A program made the position numbers and the translations under genes. From positions 237,055 to 301,054 of the forward strand of contig NZ_JACHLB010000007.1 in NCBI RefSeq assembly GCF_014207905.1: a DNA stretch of 64,000 nt. Reading direction: 5' to 3'. The DNA comes from Flavobacterium notoginsengisoli (GTDB taxonomy: Bacteria; Bacteroidota; Bacteroidia; Flavobacteriales; Flavobacteriaceae). Under the pieces are notes generated by a model, which saw nothing but the letters and a program-made list of their open reading frames with translations, ran no database searches and was not told where the DNA came from. This document shows, in pieces, positions 56,944-64,000 of this stretch (positions within the stretch are counted from its first letter, which is position 1; every line of letters begins with the position of its first letter).

Positions 56944-58959
56944 TTATTCCATAAATGGAGCTCTGATTTTCTCAATATCCGCATTTTGAGCATCAGTTCC
57001 AGTTGGAATTTCGAACAAAACATCTCCTTCTTGATAATCAATTTTGATATAATCTGTAGAAATAGAAACCTTTTTAGATTTCTTGCCGATTTTTCCGCTG
57101 CAAGTATATTTTACTTTGTATTCTGTTGGTTTAATAGTATAATCCAACTCATACCAAGCTCTGTACGGAATTGCATCTTCAAAATTATCAACGGTAAACT
57201 TGAACTTTTTAGACGACATTTTATCGACTTTTAAAGTCACTTCCAATGTGTCGCAATCGTAAAGTTCTTCTGTAGATAAAGTGTAATTGATCATGTTTTG
57301 AATTGGTAGCGGAACGAAGATTTTTGTTCCTTCAAATTCAAACTCTCTTGTAGTGTCTTTCAACTTGATTCTCTTATCTTTTTCGTACATTACTTCCTGA
57401 CGAACTTTAACTTTAGTGGAGCCATTATTTTTTACAAAATCAAAAACAAAAGCATTTTTTTCTTTCGATTTATCGTTCCAAGTCGCTGGAAAAATAGCAT
57501 CGATTTCTTTACCAGATCTGCTTACATTTTTGACATACGGAGTTCCTTCTGGCGCAATCATTCTTCCAGAACTTTTCCAAATCATTTTACCTTTAGAATC
57601 TGGATATCCCACTTCAATTGAAACTTGGCTAACCGGACTATCATTGACAATATCGCTGTCTTTGTCTAGTTTAATTAAACCTCCGTTTAAAGAAGCAATT
57701 ACTTGTACTTTTGAGAAATCTTCGTCTAACTGAATTTCAGTGATGTATTTTTTCAAATCTGCTTTTGCTTCTGGACCAGATTTTAAAGTTAAAGGAGTAA
57801 GATTTCCGCTGATTTTTGAGTCTAAAACTTCAATAGCAGAGAATTTAATTTCGTCTGTAAATTTAACTTCTCTTACTTGACTTCCGTGTTTTAGGCTCAC
57901 TCCTACGCTTCCGCCACCAAAAAGAATTCTGAAAAATCCACCTGGTTTTTCTGGAGTTGAAGCTGGAGTAAATTGTTTTTCTGGCGCATCAAAAATCTGT
58001 TTCTGAACCATTTGAAAAGCAAAATCTCTCTGTTTTTGAAAAAGAGCTTCTTCTACTTTTTTTCTTTCCTCATTAGAAAACTGATTATCAGTAATAATTT
58101 CACTAACAATTCCGCCTTGAGTTAAGATTTTTTCGTACTCGCTTTCCCAATTCACATCTACAAAAGACCAGCTTACATTGGCTTTCGCAGAAAAATAAGT
58201 GTGTACTTTTTTGACATCTACCGTTGTTTTAATTGTTGTCGTTGGCATGTAGCCTTTGTACTTAATTTTGTTTTCGATAACCAGATTATTCGATCCTGAT
58301 TCTAATGCATTCTTAACCAAAGAAGCACTGTTGCGCCCCATAAGTACAGAAAGCGCATTATCGCCTAATCCGAATGTTGTTCCTGCTCCTTCTCCCTGAA
58401 TATTAAATGTCCAAGGATTTGCTCCTCCAAACGGATTATTTGGCGATTTTTCGCCTACAACATGCATTGTAATTGTGTTTTCTGTTAATTGAATCGGTCT
58501 AACATTGGTCTCGTTGAAATCTCTGTCAACTCCTTTCAAATAAGAAAATAATCCAAAAAGTTTTGACTGTCTTTGGTTATTGTAATTCGTATGAAGCTTT
58601 TGTTTTAATTTATCGATTGCTTTTTTCAATAAAGCTTCTGGCAAATCGATTGTACTAGTTAAAGTAGTATAAGCTCCTGCTTCTTCTTCCAATCCTTCTG
58701 CACCAATTACAGTTGACGAATCTCCTTCTGATTTAAAAACCTGCATCGCAAATTTGAATCTTCCGTCGGGATGTTTCGCCAAACGTGGCGCTTTCGGATA
58801 ATAATAAAACTGCATTGGCAGACCGGCATCTCTCAATAATATATTGTTAGGATCTGGCGAGAAAAGCACTGCATAATCTGCTCCATCTTCTTTCTCTAAA
58901 AGAATTTCTACTGTTCCGGCTCCTGCATGAGGATAACCTAGGGCTGTTGGTTGTGACAT
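56944..58959 (-). CDS. Large protein of unknown function, first gene of the muramidase cassette
   Basis: A 671-residue protein without signal peptide. The N-terminus (GYPHAGAGTVEILLEKEDGADYAVLFSPDPNN; QFYYYPKAPRLAKHPDGRFKFAMQVFKS) is compact and acidic. Residues about 165-290 contain LGDNALSVLMGRNSASLVKNALESGSNNLVIENKIKYKG and a VDVKKVHTYFSAKANVSWSFVDVNWESEYEK segment. Next comes a Gly-rich hydrophobic patch (GGFFRILFGGGSVGVSL about 343-359), then beta-rich domains to the end. The small hydrophobic patch after an amphipathic helix might contact a membrane, but no function is clear. I do not recognise the family. Confidence 0.6.
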   Translation of the reverse strand: MSQPTALGYPHAGAGTVEILLEKEDGADYAVLFSPDPNNILLRDAGLPMQFYYYPKAPRLAKHPDGRFKFAMQVFKSEGDSSTVIGAEGLEEEAGAYTTLTSTIDLPEALLKKAIDKLKQKLHTNYNNQRQSKLFGLFSYLKGVDRDFNETNVRPIQLTENTITMHVVGEKSPNNPFGGANPWTFNIQGEGAGTTFGLGDNALSVLMGRNSASLVKNALESGSNNLVIENKIKYKGYMPTTTIKTTVDVKKVHTYFSAKANVSWSFVDVNWESEYEKILTQGGIVSEIITDNQFSNEERKKVEEALFQKQRDFAFQMVQKQIFDAPEKQFTPASTPEKPGGFFRILFGGGSVGVSLKHGSQVREVKFTDEIKFSAIEVLDSKISGNLTPLTLKSGPEAKADLKKYITEIQLDEDFSKVQVIASLNGGLIKLDKDSDIVNDSPVSQVSIEVGYPDSKGKMIWKSSGRMIAPEGTPYVKNVSRSGKEIDAIFPATWNDKSKEKNAFVFDFVKNNGSTKVKVRQEVMYEKDKRIKLKDTTREFEFEGTKIFVPLPIQNMINYTLSTEELYDCDTLEVTLKVDKMSSKKFKFTVDNFEDAIPYRAWYELDYTIKPTEYKVKYTCSGKIGKKSKKVSISTDYIKIDYQEGDVLFEIPTGTDAQNADIEKIRAPFME

Positions 58960-59104
58960 AATTTTTAATTTTTAGTTAATAAGGTTTAAAATTTTAAAAG
59001 CCAGCTATTTATCATAAAACTGACGATGTAAAATTCTATTTTTATAAAATATTATGTAACAGCGCTTTAACCCATTTTTTAGAATCATTATTACCCAAAT
59101 AAAA

Positions 59105-59122
59105 AAGGGGATATTTCCCCTT
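59105..59122. repeat. GGGG/CCCC hairpin in the divergent promoter region
   Basis: AAGGGGA (59105-59111) and TCCCCTT (59116-59122) are perfect reverse complements with a 4-base loop. It lies between the divergent starts at 58959 and 59213 and directly before the -33 TTG of the right-hand promoter. Confidence 0.45.
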
Positions 59123-59151
59123 GTCACAACTTTTCGTTTCAGATAATTTTG
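59121..59151 (+). promoter_or_regulatory. Promoter TTG-N20-TAATTTTG for the 59213 operon
   Basis: TTG at 59121-59123 and TAATTTTG at 59144-59151 fit the Bacteroidota consensus with 20-base spacing. Transcription should begin near 59158, leaving a leader of about 55 bases before ATG 59213. Confidence 0.7.
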
Positions 59152-59212
59152 TTTCCCAACAGCAATCAAAATCCTGTTAACTAATTCCTTAACCAATCAA
59201 CAATAAATAACT

Positions 59213-59644
59213 ATGAAAAATCCTCCCGCAAAACCGAGTCAGTTAATCACAAAAGAATTTGCAAAACAATTGAATGTGAATTACAACAATAGAAGAGCTT
59301 CTCTTACCGCAAAAAAAGCACAAAAAGAAGATGCAAATGCCATCTGGTATTCATTAGAAGAACTAGAAAATTATATTCACTATATAAAAACCAACGGTGC
59401 AAAAGACGGATATAATGTAGACGGAATTCGTTTTTATTTTGGCGTTTATCCCGAAGATGAAAAACATGGAGAAAAAGCTGGATTAACCACTTTATTTTTA
59501 GTACCGACTGGAAAAAAAATAGAGCAGAATACGGCTAAAATTCAAAGTTTTGCTTTGACACAAGAGCCTTTATCTTCTGACATACAAAGCCTTGAACCAA
59601 TGAATTATGGAAACATCGGAAGACCACCAAGTTTAACATATTAA
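59213..59644 (+). CDS. Small conserved Bacteroidota protein of unknown function
   Basis: A 143-residue soluble protein. The conserved-looking core is IWYSLEELENYIHYIKTNGAKDGYNVDGIRFYFGVYPEDEKHGEKAGLTTLFLVPT, roughly residues 44-100. It pairs a helix (LEELENYIHYI) with a strand (GIRFYFGVY) and a second strand (TTLFLVPT). I recall a group of similar small proteins in Bacteroidota encoded next to 200-residue membrane proteins, but no function. It begins the operon with the 7TM protein 7 bases downstream. Confidence 0.6.
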   Translation: MKNPPAKPSQLITKEFAKQLNVNYNNRRASLTAKKAQKEDANAIWYSLEELENYIHYIKTNGAKDGYNVDGIRFYFGVYPEDEKHGEKAGLTTLFLVPTGKKIEQNTAKIQSFALTQEPLSSDIQSLEPMNYGNIGRPPSLTY

Positions 59645-59651
59645 AAAAACT

Positions 59652-60299
59652 ATGTTTGAATTTTTACGATCTTATGTCATTTACTTAGCTTTTTTATCGG
59701 GACTTATTGGCTTGTTTTCACTTCCAAAACTTCCTGGTAATAAAGCTAAATTTTTAGTACTTTTAATCTGGTTTTCAATCATAATCGAAATTGTAGGTTA
59801 TTATTTTAACTATTGGACGGGATTACTGAATTATTACGTCTACAATTTCTATATGTTCGCCAGTTTTACCGCCTATATTTTACTTTTACGAGCCTTACTT
59901 ACTAAAATAAACAATAGACTTTTAGCAATTCTGTTTCTGATTCTGTTTATTGTTTCTTTCTTTTTAAACATTTTATATTTTAAAGAAGATACCAATCGAT
60001 CGTTTACTTATAGTTTTGCTATCGGCGTATTATTGGTTTTAATATTATCCTGTTTGTATTTGGTAGAAATTTTTAATTCAAACAAAATTTTAAATTTTAA
60101 GAAGTCAGTTTTTTTCTGGTACGTACTAGGAATACTCGTTTTTCATGTTCCTTTCACTCCTTTTATGCTGGCTATCAATTGGTTTTTAATCAAACAAGAC
60201 GAATCTGTATTTAGTTTAGTTTTGTTTATTTTAAATTTACTGGCACATTGCTGTTTTATAATCGGATTTGTATGGAGCGAAAAGAAATACAATTATTAG
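59652..60299 (+). CDS. Seven-helix membrane protein, likely sensor partner
   Basis: A 215-residue protein that is almost all membrane: about seven hydrophobic helices (YVIYLAFLSGLIGLFSL; FLVLLIWFSIIIEIVGYYF; NFYMFASFTAYILLLRALL; LLAILFLILFIVSFFL; YSFAIGVLLVLILSCLYLV; VFFWYVLGILVFHVPFTPFML; FILNLLAHCCFIIGFVW). No enzyme motif is present. Its last 28 bases overlap the start of the histidine kinase gene, so the two are made together; the kinase has only one membrane helix and may receive its signal from this protein. Confidence 0.7.
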   Translation: MFEFLRSYVIYLAFLSGLIGLFSLPKLPGNKAKFLVLLIWFSIIIEIVGYYFNYWTGLLNYYVYNFYMFASFTAYILLLRALLTKINNRLLAILFLILFIVSFFLNILYFKEDTNRSFTYSFAIGVLLVLILSCLYLVEIFNSNKILNFKKSVFFWYVLGILVFHVPFTPFMLAINWFLIKQDESVFSLVLFILNLLAHCCFIIGFVWSEKKYNY

Positions 60300-61054
60300 T
60301 TATTTCGTTAGGTATTGTTTTCTTTACCTTAATCGTCACACTAGTGATTATTTTCTTCTATTTTTTGAAAAAAAGAAACAGTTATTTAGTTGAAAAAATG
60401 GAAGCTGATTTGTATTTTCAATCTGAACTTGTAAAAACCAGAATCGAAATTAAAGACCAGACATTATCTGAGATTAGCAAAGAATTACATGATAATATCG
60501 GGCAAATTATTTCGGTTGCCATTATGCAACTTAATATTTCGATTAGCAATAAAAATGCTCAAATAAGCGAACTAAAAGACCTTAAATCTGTATTAGCCAA
60601 ATCGTTGGATGAATTGAGAATTCTTTCTCGAATTATAAATAAAGATAATTTACTGCAAAACAATTTTCTAGAAGCCATTCAGCAAGATTTAGAACGGATT
60701 AAAAAATTAAAGAAAATAAAATACAATTTTTATCAAAAAGGAATTGTTCCAAGTATAAATGAAGAACACGAACTAATTATTTATAGAATTTTCCAAGAAG
60801 CGCTTCACAACAGTTTAAAACATTCCAGAAGTGACTTATTTGATGTTTATATCGAAACGACAGATTCTGTTTTTAAACTAAAATTAAAAGATTTCGGAAT
60901 TGGATATGATCTCAAAAAATCAAATTCAGGAATCGGACTAAACAACATGAAACTGAGAGCTAAATTAATTGGTGCCAAATTAATTATAAATTCAGATCAA
61001 ACGGGAACCGCTGTAACTATTGAATATCCATTAACTCAAGGCTATGAAAACTAA
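60272..61054 (+). CDS. Sensor histidine kinase, NarX/HisKA_3 type
   Basis: A 260-residue kinase with one N-terminal membrane helix (LLVISLGIVFFTLIVTLVIIFFY). The dimerisation domain has the H-box EISKELHDNIGQIIS with the phosphoacceptor His. The ATPase has the N box FQEALHNSLKHS, the G1 box KDFGIGYD and the G2 region GIGLNNMKLRAKLIGA. All catalytic boxes are intact. The longer frame begins at a TTG at 60248; ATG 60272 (MERKEIQLLVISLG) is used. It has almost no periplasmic part, so the 7TM protein upstream is the likely sensor. Confidence 0.9.
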   Translation: MERKEIQLLVISLGIVFFTLIVTLVIIFFYFLKKRNSYLVEKMEADLYFQSELVKTRIEIKDQTLSEISKELHDNIGQIISVAIMQLNISISNKNAQISELKDLKSVLAKSLDELRILSRIINKDNLLQNNFLEAIQQDLERIKKLKKIKYNFYQKGIVPSINEEHELIIYRIFQEALHNSLKHSRSDLFDVYIETTDSVFKLKLKDFGIGYDLKKSNSGIGLNNMKLRAKLIGAKLIINSDQTGTAVTIEYPLTQGYEN

Positions 61055-61694
61055 TTCAAAAAATAAAATTCTAATTGTTGATGATCATTTGCTATTTTCT
61101 CAGTCTTTAGAGCTTTTAATCAAAAGTTTTGGAGATTATGAAGTTACAGAACGTTTCGAAAATGGAAAAGTTTTTATTGATTATATCGAAGAAAATAAAT
61201 CTGCGGAAATTGATCTTATTTTGCTCGATGTCAATATGCCTGTTCTAGACGGCTTAAGCACAATGAAATGGCTTAAAGATTATCGTCCAGACTTAAAAGT
61301 AATAGCATTATCGGTAAACGATGATGAAGAAATCATAATCAAAATGATCACCAACGGTGCAAAAGGCTATTTATTGAAAGATACCTCTCCAGAAATATTT
61401 AAAGAAGCTATTGAGTGTGTAATCGAAAAGGGTTTTTATTTCACCGAATTAGTTTCTGGAATGCTCATCAATAAAGTTAACAGCAGCGACAAAAAAATCA
61501 ATTTAAAAGAAAAAGAAATTGTTTTTATCAAACATGCCTGCACCGAAATGACGTATAAAGAAATTGCATCAGAAATGTGTTTAAGTCCTAAAACTATTGA
61601 CGGTTACCGAGAATCTCTTTTTGATAAACTTGAAATAAAAACCCGAATCGGATTAGTTCTTTATGCTATAAAACATAAAATTGTTTTTGTTTAA
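61044..61694 (+). CDS. NarL/LuxR-family response regulator
   Basis: A 216-residue regulator with an N-terminal receiver (acidic VDDH; phosphoacceptor Asp in ILLDVNMP, about 60; Lys in GYLLKD) and a C-terminal LuxR helix-turn-helix (LKEKEIVFIKHACTEMTYKEIASEMCLSPKTIDGYRESLFDKL). It overlaps the kinase gene by 11 bases and is surely its partner. It probably controls the divergent 671-residue gene cassette or its own operon. Its stop codon abuts the stop of convergent apt with no base between. Confidence 0.93.
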   Translation: MKTNSKNKILIVDDHLLFSQSLELLIKSFGDYEVTERFENGKVFIDYIEENKSAEIDLILLDVNMPVLDGLSTMKWLKDYRPDLKVIALSVNDDEEIIIKMITNGAKGYLLKDTSPEIFKEAIECVIEKGFYFTELVSGMLINKVNSSDKKINLKEKEIVFIKHACTEMTYKEIASEMCLSPKTIDGYRESLFDKLEIKTRIGLVLYAIKHKIVFV

Positions 61695-62207
61695 TTAATA
61701 CGTTAAAGCTGCAAAAACAGGATATTCGTCGATTTTTTCTCTTCCGTTTAGAAAAGTGAGTTCCATTAAGAAATTACATTGTACAATTTCGCCACCTAAT
61801 TTTTCTACCAGTTCGCAAACCGCTTTTGCAGTTCCGCCAGTTGCTAAAACATCATCGTGAATTAAAACACGATCTCCTTTTTTAATTGCATCTGTATGCA
61901 TTTCTAAACTATCAGAACCATATTCCAATTCATAAGAAGCGGAAATTTTATCAAAAGGAAGTTTTTTTGGTTTTCGCACTGGAACAAATCCGGCATTTAA
62001 TTCTTGAGCAAGCAGCATTCCGAAGAAAAAACCACGACTTTCTGCTCCAACAACCTTGTCAATTTTCTGATTTTTTAGAGAATCTAGTAAAACTTTCAGG
62101 CAATTTGTTCGCGCTTCGGGGTTATTTAGTAAAGGAGTGATATCTTTAAATAAAATTCCTTCTTTTGGGAAACCCTGAATATCACGTATATAACTTTCGA
62201 ACTGCAT
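61695..62207 (-). CDS. apt: Adenine phosphoribosyltransferase
   Basis: Apt salvages adenine to AMP with PRPP. The 170-residue protein has KVVGAESRGFFFG, the family-specific RKPKKLP loop, and the PRPP-binding motif VLIHDDVLATGGTAKAV (about 115-131). The length is standard. It lies tail-to-tail with the response regulator gene and head-to-head with the tRNA-Arg gene. Confidence 0.95.
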   Translation of the reverse strand: MQFESYIRDIQGFPKEGILFKDITPLLNNPEARTNCLKVLLDSLKNQKIDKVVGAESRGFFFGMLLAQELNAGFVPVRKPKKLPFDKISASYELEYGSDSLEMHTDAIKKGDRVLIHDDVLATGGTAKAVCELVEKLGGEIVQCNFLMELTFLNGREKIDEYPVFAALTY

Positions 62208-62235
62208 TTTTTTTTAATTTTATGTTATTTTTTCC

Positions 62236-62265
62236 TTGTTTATCTCACATTTATACCTATCTTTG
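62236..62265 (+). promoter_or_regulatory. Promoter TTG-N19-TATCTTTG for tRNA-Arg
   Basis: TTG at 62236-62238 and TATCTTTG at 62258-62265 fit the consensus with a 19-base spacer. Transcription should begin near 62272, leaving about 50 bases to be removed from the 5' end of the tRNA. Confidence 0.75.
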
Positions 62266-62320
62266 CACCCGCAATAAGCAATCAACAAAGCTACAAAAAA
62301 TAGCTAATTGATACAAAAAA

Positions 62321-62394
62321 GGCCTCGTGGCGCAACTGAATAGCGCATCTGATTACGGCTCAGAAGGTTACAGGTTTGAATCCTGTCGAGGTCA
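62321..62394 (+). tRNA. tRNA-Arg (anticodon ACG)
   Basis: The sequence folds as a full cloverleaf: acceptor stem GGCCTCG with CGAGGTC (one G-T pair), D stem GCGC with GCGC, anticodon stem TCTGA with TCAGA, loop TTACGGC giving anticodon ACG, and T stem ACAGG with CCTGT around loop TTTGAAT. The discriminator base is A at 62394 and CCA is not encoded. The ACG anticodon would be deaminated to ICG to read CGU, CGC and CGA. The 3' half overlaps the recombinase end and is the attachment site of the element to the right. Confidence 0.93.
62360..62394. other. Likely attachment site (att) in the tRNA-Arg 3' half
   Basis: The recombinase frame ends inside the tRNA gene: its last 12 or so codons are the antisense of the T arm and acceptor stem, ending TSTGFKPVTF. 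This means the element carries its own copy of the tRNA 3' end at the junction. The matching copy at the far end of the element is outside the window, so the exact core cannot be fixed. Confidence 0.65.
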
Positions 62395-63931
62395 CTCTAT
62401 GGGACAAAAGATAAAAATCATCTTTTGTTCCATTTTTTTTATCCCGTAACTCCTTGTTTATCAAATATATACTCTCTACAATTTTGTTCACTCTAGCGGT
62501 TTGTATTTTATTTTCACGAATCGTAAAATTTTCAGGGTAAACTAAACCTATTAGACTCCGAGCTTCTGATAAATCCATATCTACATAAGCTTCATTCATT
62601 TTAATTAAATTCTCAATGCCTTTATTTAAAAGGGATTCGATGCTGTGTCTATCTTTTGCTATGGATGATAATTCCCTTTCAAGGTTTGTAATTCGTATAG
62701 TGTAGTCATCTTTCATTAATTTATAATCATCGGAATCTATTTTTGATGTTAAAAGAAGATCCCTTGCATTACTTAATCGAAGTTCATAATCTTTAATCTG
62801 TTCTAAAAGTCGTCGTTTCTGTTCACCAGCATTATTAGCCAATTCTCGGTGAGTTTCAAATATTACAGATGTGTATATTTTTTTGACCTCTGGTATTGGC
62901 TGGTATTTTTTTAGGTCATCAATAAATAATTTATTGGCTATTTCAGAATTGATTCTAAATTTACACTGGGCTTCGCAATGATAATAATAGTAATGTTTAT
63001 GTCTGCCTTTACACTTGCTTCCCTGAAGCTTTTTTTGGCACTTTGGACAATTAAAAAATCCTCTAAGGGGAAATTCTACAACTGTTTTAATTTTAGGTCT
63101 GTAAATACGGGATTTTCCATCTAAAATATCCTGAACATTATAGAAAAGACCTTCCGTAATTAAAGGCTCATGCTGTCCTGTAACTAACATACTTTCTTCA
63201 TCTTTATATTGGGGGACAAAAATTTTACCACAGTAAATTGGATTTCGAATTAAACCCCACATATTGCTTTTGGTTCTTGTAAAACCTCTTCTGCATGCAA
63301 GATGGTAAACCTGTTCAGTGTTAAACACTCCTCTTGCAATTTCTTCGAATATCCATCTCATTACTGATGCAGCCGGCTCTACAAGAGCAATATATTTAGT
63401 TCCGTCCTCTTTTGATTTATTTGCATAACCAAAGGGAGCAGTTCCCATATATCTTCCTTCTTTTTTAGCTCTTCGCATTCCATGAAAAGTATTTAAAGCC
63501 CGTCTGTCGTTCTCTACTTCTGGGGCAGCGAGATAAAAAGCAAGCATCATCTTATTTTCCGGAATAGATAAATCAAGAGGCTGTTCGATAGCTTGTGGCT
63601 CCACTCCAAGTTTTCGTAGAACACTTATCATTTGGTATGCGTCACCAGCATTTCTACTAAACCTGTCCCATTTTGTAAATAAGACAAAGTCGCATTTGTT
63701 TTTTTCTCTTTTAAGATTAAGAAGTAATTTATTCCATTGTGGTCTATTAAAGGTTTTGGCTGAATGATCTTCGTAAATAACATTACGAACTTCAATATAA
63801 TTTATAGAACAATACTTACGTAGGACTTCTTCCTGATTTCTTTGTGAATATCCTTTCTCAGCCTGCTCGTCTGTGCTTACACGAATGTATAAATCTGCAA
63901 TAATACTGGAAAAAGCGGTCAAATTGACCAC
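62360..63931 (-). CDS. Large serine recombinase (integrase) of a tRNA-integrated element
   Basis: A serine recombinase of about 520 residues. The resolvase catalytic domain has DLYIRVSTDEQ with nucleophilic Ser and FTKWDRFSRNAGDAYQM. Next come the recombinase domain (GTAPFGYANKSKEDG; IRNPIYCGKIFVP), a zinc ribbon (CPKCQKKLQG...CEAQC) and a long coiled coil (about 350-450). This is the integrase class of large mobile elements. Its C-terminus reads into antisense tRNA-Arg. At the 5' end no ATG exists; the frame begins with GTG at 63931 within GGTCA-type repeats, so the true start is uncertain and may have been displaced by an insertion. Confidence 0.9.
   Translation of the reverse strand: MVNLTAFSSIIADLYIRVSTDEQAEKGYSQRNQEEVLRKYCSINYIEVRNVIYEDHSAKTFNRPQWNKLLLNLKREKNKCDFVLFTKWDRFSRNAGDAYQMISVLRKLGVEPQAIEQPLDLSIPENKMMLAFYLAAPEVENDRRALNTFHGMRRAKKEGRYMGTAPFGYANKSKEDGTKYIALVEPAASVMRWIFEEIARGVFNTEQVYHLACRRGFTRTKSNMWGLIRNPIYCGKIFVPQYKDEESMLVTGQHEPLITEGLFYNVQDILDGKSRIYRPKIKTVVEFPLRGFFNCPKCQKKLQGSKCKGRHKHYYYYHCEAQCKFRINSEIANKLFIDDLKKYQPIPEVKKIYTSVIFETHRELANNAGEQKRRLLEQIKDYELRLSNARDLLLTSKIDSDDYKLMKDDYTIRITNLERELSSIAKDRHSIESLLNKGIENLIKMNEAYVDMDLSEARSLIGLVYPENFTIRENKIQTARVNKIVESIYLINKELRDKKNGTKDDFYLLSHRVTSTGFKPVTF
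62401..62440 (+). terminator. Terminator of the tRNA-Arg transcript, inside the recombinase coding region
   Basis: A 12-bp stem (62401-62412 with 62420-62431, one G-T pair), a 7-base loop and eight T at 62433-62440 follow the tRNA by seven bases. On the minus strand the same bases code for recombinase residues near GTKDDFYLLS. The element thus supplies the terminator for the host tRNA. Confidence 0.8.
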
Positions 63932-64000
63932 GCTTTTTCAGCATAAAGTGACCACCGATTTCGGGTCAAACTGACCACTCCTTTTCAATTTAAACTGACC
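63911..64000. repeat. GGTCA-type repeats at the right edge, possible insertion-sequence end
   Basis: On the minus strand GGTCARTTT-like units recur at spacings of about 20-25 bases (near 64000, 63976, 63953 and 63930), and the motif GGTCAAATTGACC at 63917-63929 is palindromic about its centre. Such multiple subterminal repeats suggest the end of a transposable element, IS21-like in my recollection. The rest of it lies outside the window. Confidence 0.5.

Noticed and set aside
53892..58959. Remnant prophage
   Set aside because: Only the muramidase resembles a phage protein; no capsid, portal, terminase, tail or holin gene is seen.

Overview
The window looks like a Flavobacterium chromosome (Bacteroidota, close to the F. 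johnsoniae group). The evidence is low GC, A-rich start regions without Shine-Dalgarno sequences, many TAnnTTTG promoter -7 boxes, a fused lpxC-fabZ gene, porX (the type IX secretion regulator), and short-period intergenic arrays. Many genes have alternative TTG or GTG starts upstream of the likely ATG; the starts given here were chosen from promoter position and family N-termini.

Layout. 1-7.9 kb: a minus-strand cluster for lipid A and core metabolism (HD hydrolase, lpxD, lpxC/fabZ, lpxA, efp, a second LpxD-like gene, an NTF2-like gene, sucD). 8.1-11.9 kb: plus-strand porX, tsaE, an Ald/PNT-family dehydrogenase and a small membrane-anchored protein. 12-25 kb: housekeeping genes (ung, mutS2, ettA, holA, a glycosyltransferase, an OmpA-like lipoprotein, a Sua5/YciO protein, a UvrD/PcrA helicase). 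25.2-25.9 kb: a RelE/ParE-like toxin gene overlapping tail-to-tail with an antitoxin-like gene. 26-36 kb: TauE permease, patatin, M1 peptidase, DUF71 and DUF1697 proteins, small exported proteins and recG. 36.2-38.8 kb: a four-gene minus-strand operon with a thioredoxin-like protein, a multipass sensor whose histidine-kinase domain is reduced to a stub, a small helical protein and a PAS protein. 39.2-44.9 kb: a complete RND efflux operon. 45-50.4 kb: bestrophin, then an AraC regulator with a DUF779/alcohol dehydrogenase/aldehyde dehydrogenase set. 50.6 kb: pheT. 53.9-59 kb: three minus-strand genes (an unsecreted-looking muramidase and two large unrecognised proteins). 59.2-61.7 kb: a divergent operon with a small protein, a 7TM protein, a histidine kinase and a response regulator. 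61.7 kb to the end: apt, then tRNA-Arg(ACG), whose 3' half is the edge of an integrated element carrying a large serine recombinase.

The best candidates for undescribed biology are the 36.2-38.8 kb sensor operon, the 53.9-59 kb muramidase cassette with the signalling operon opposite it, the tail-to-tail toxin/antitoxin pair, and a family of 7- and 8-bp-period intergenic arrays that often occur as inverted pairs around small genes. The recombinase shows how an element can sit in a tRNA gene: its last codons are antisense tRNA, and the codons just before them encode a terminator for the tRNA transcript.

Family names come from recognition of motifs; no database search was run.
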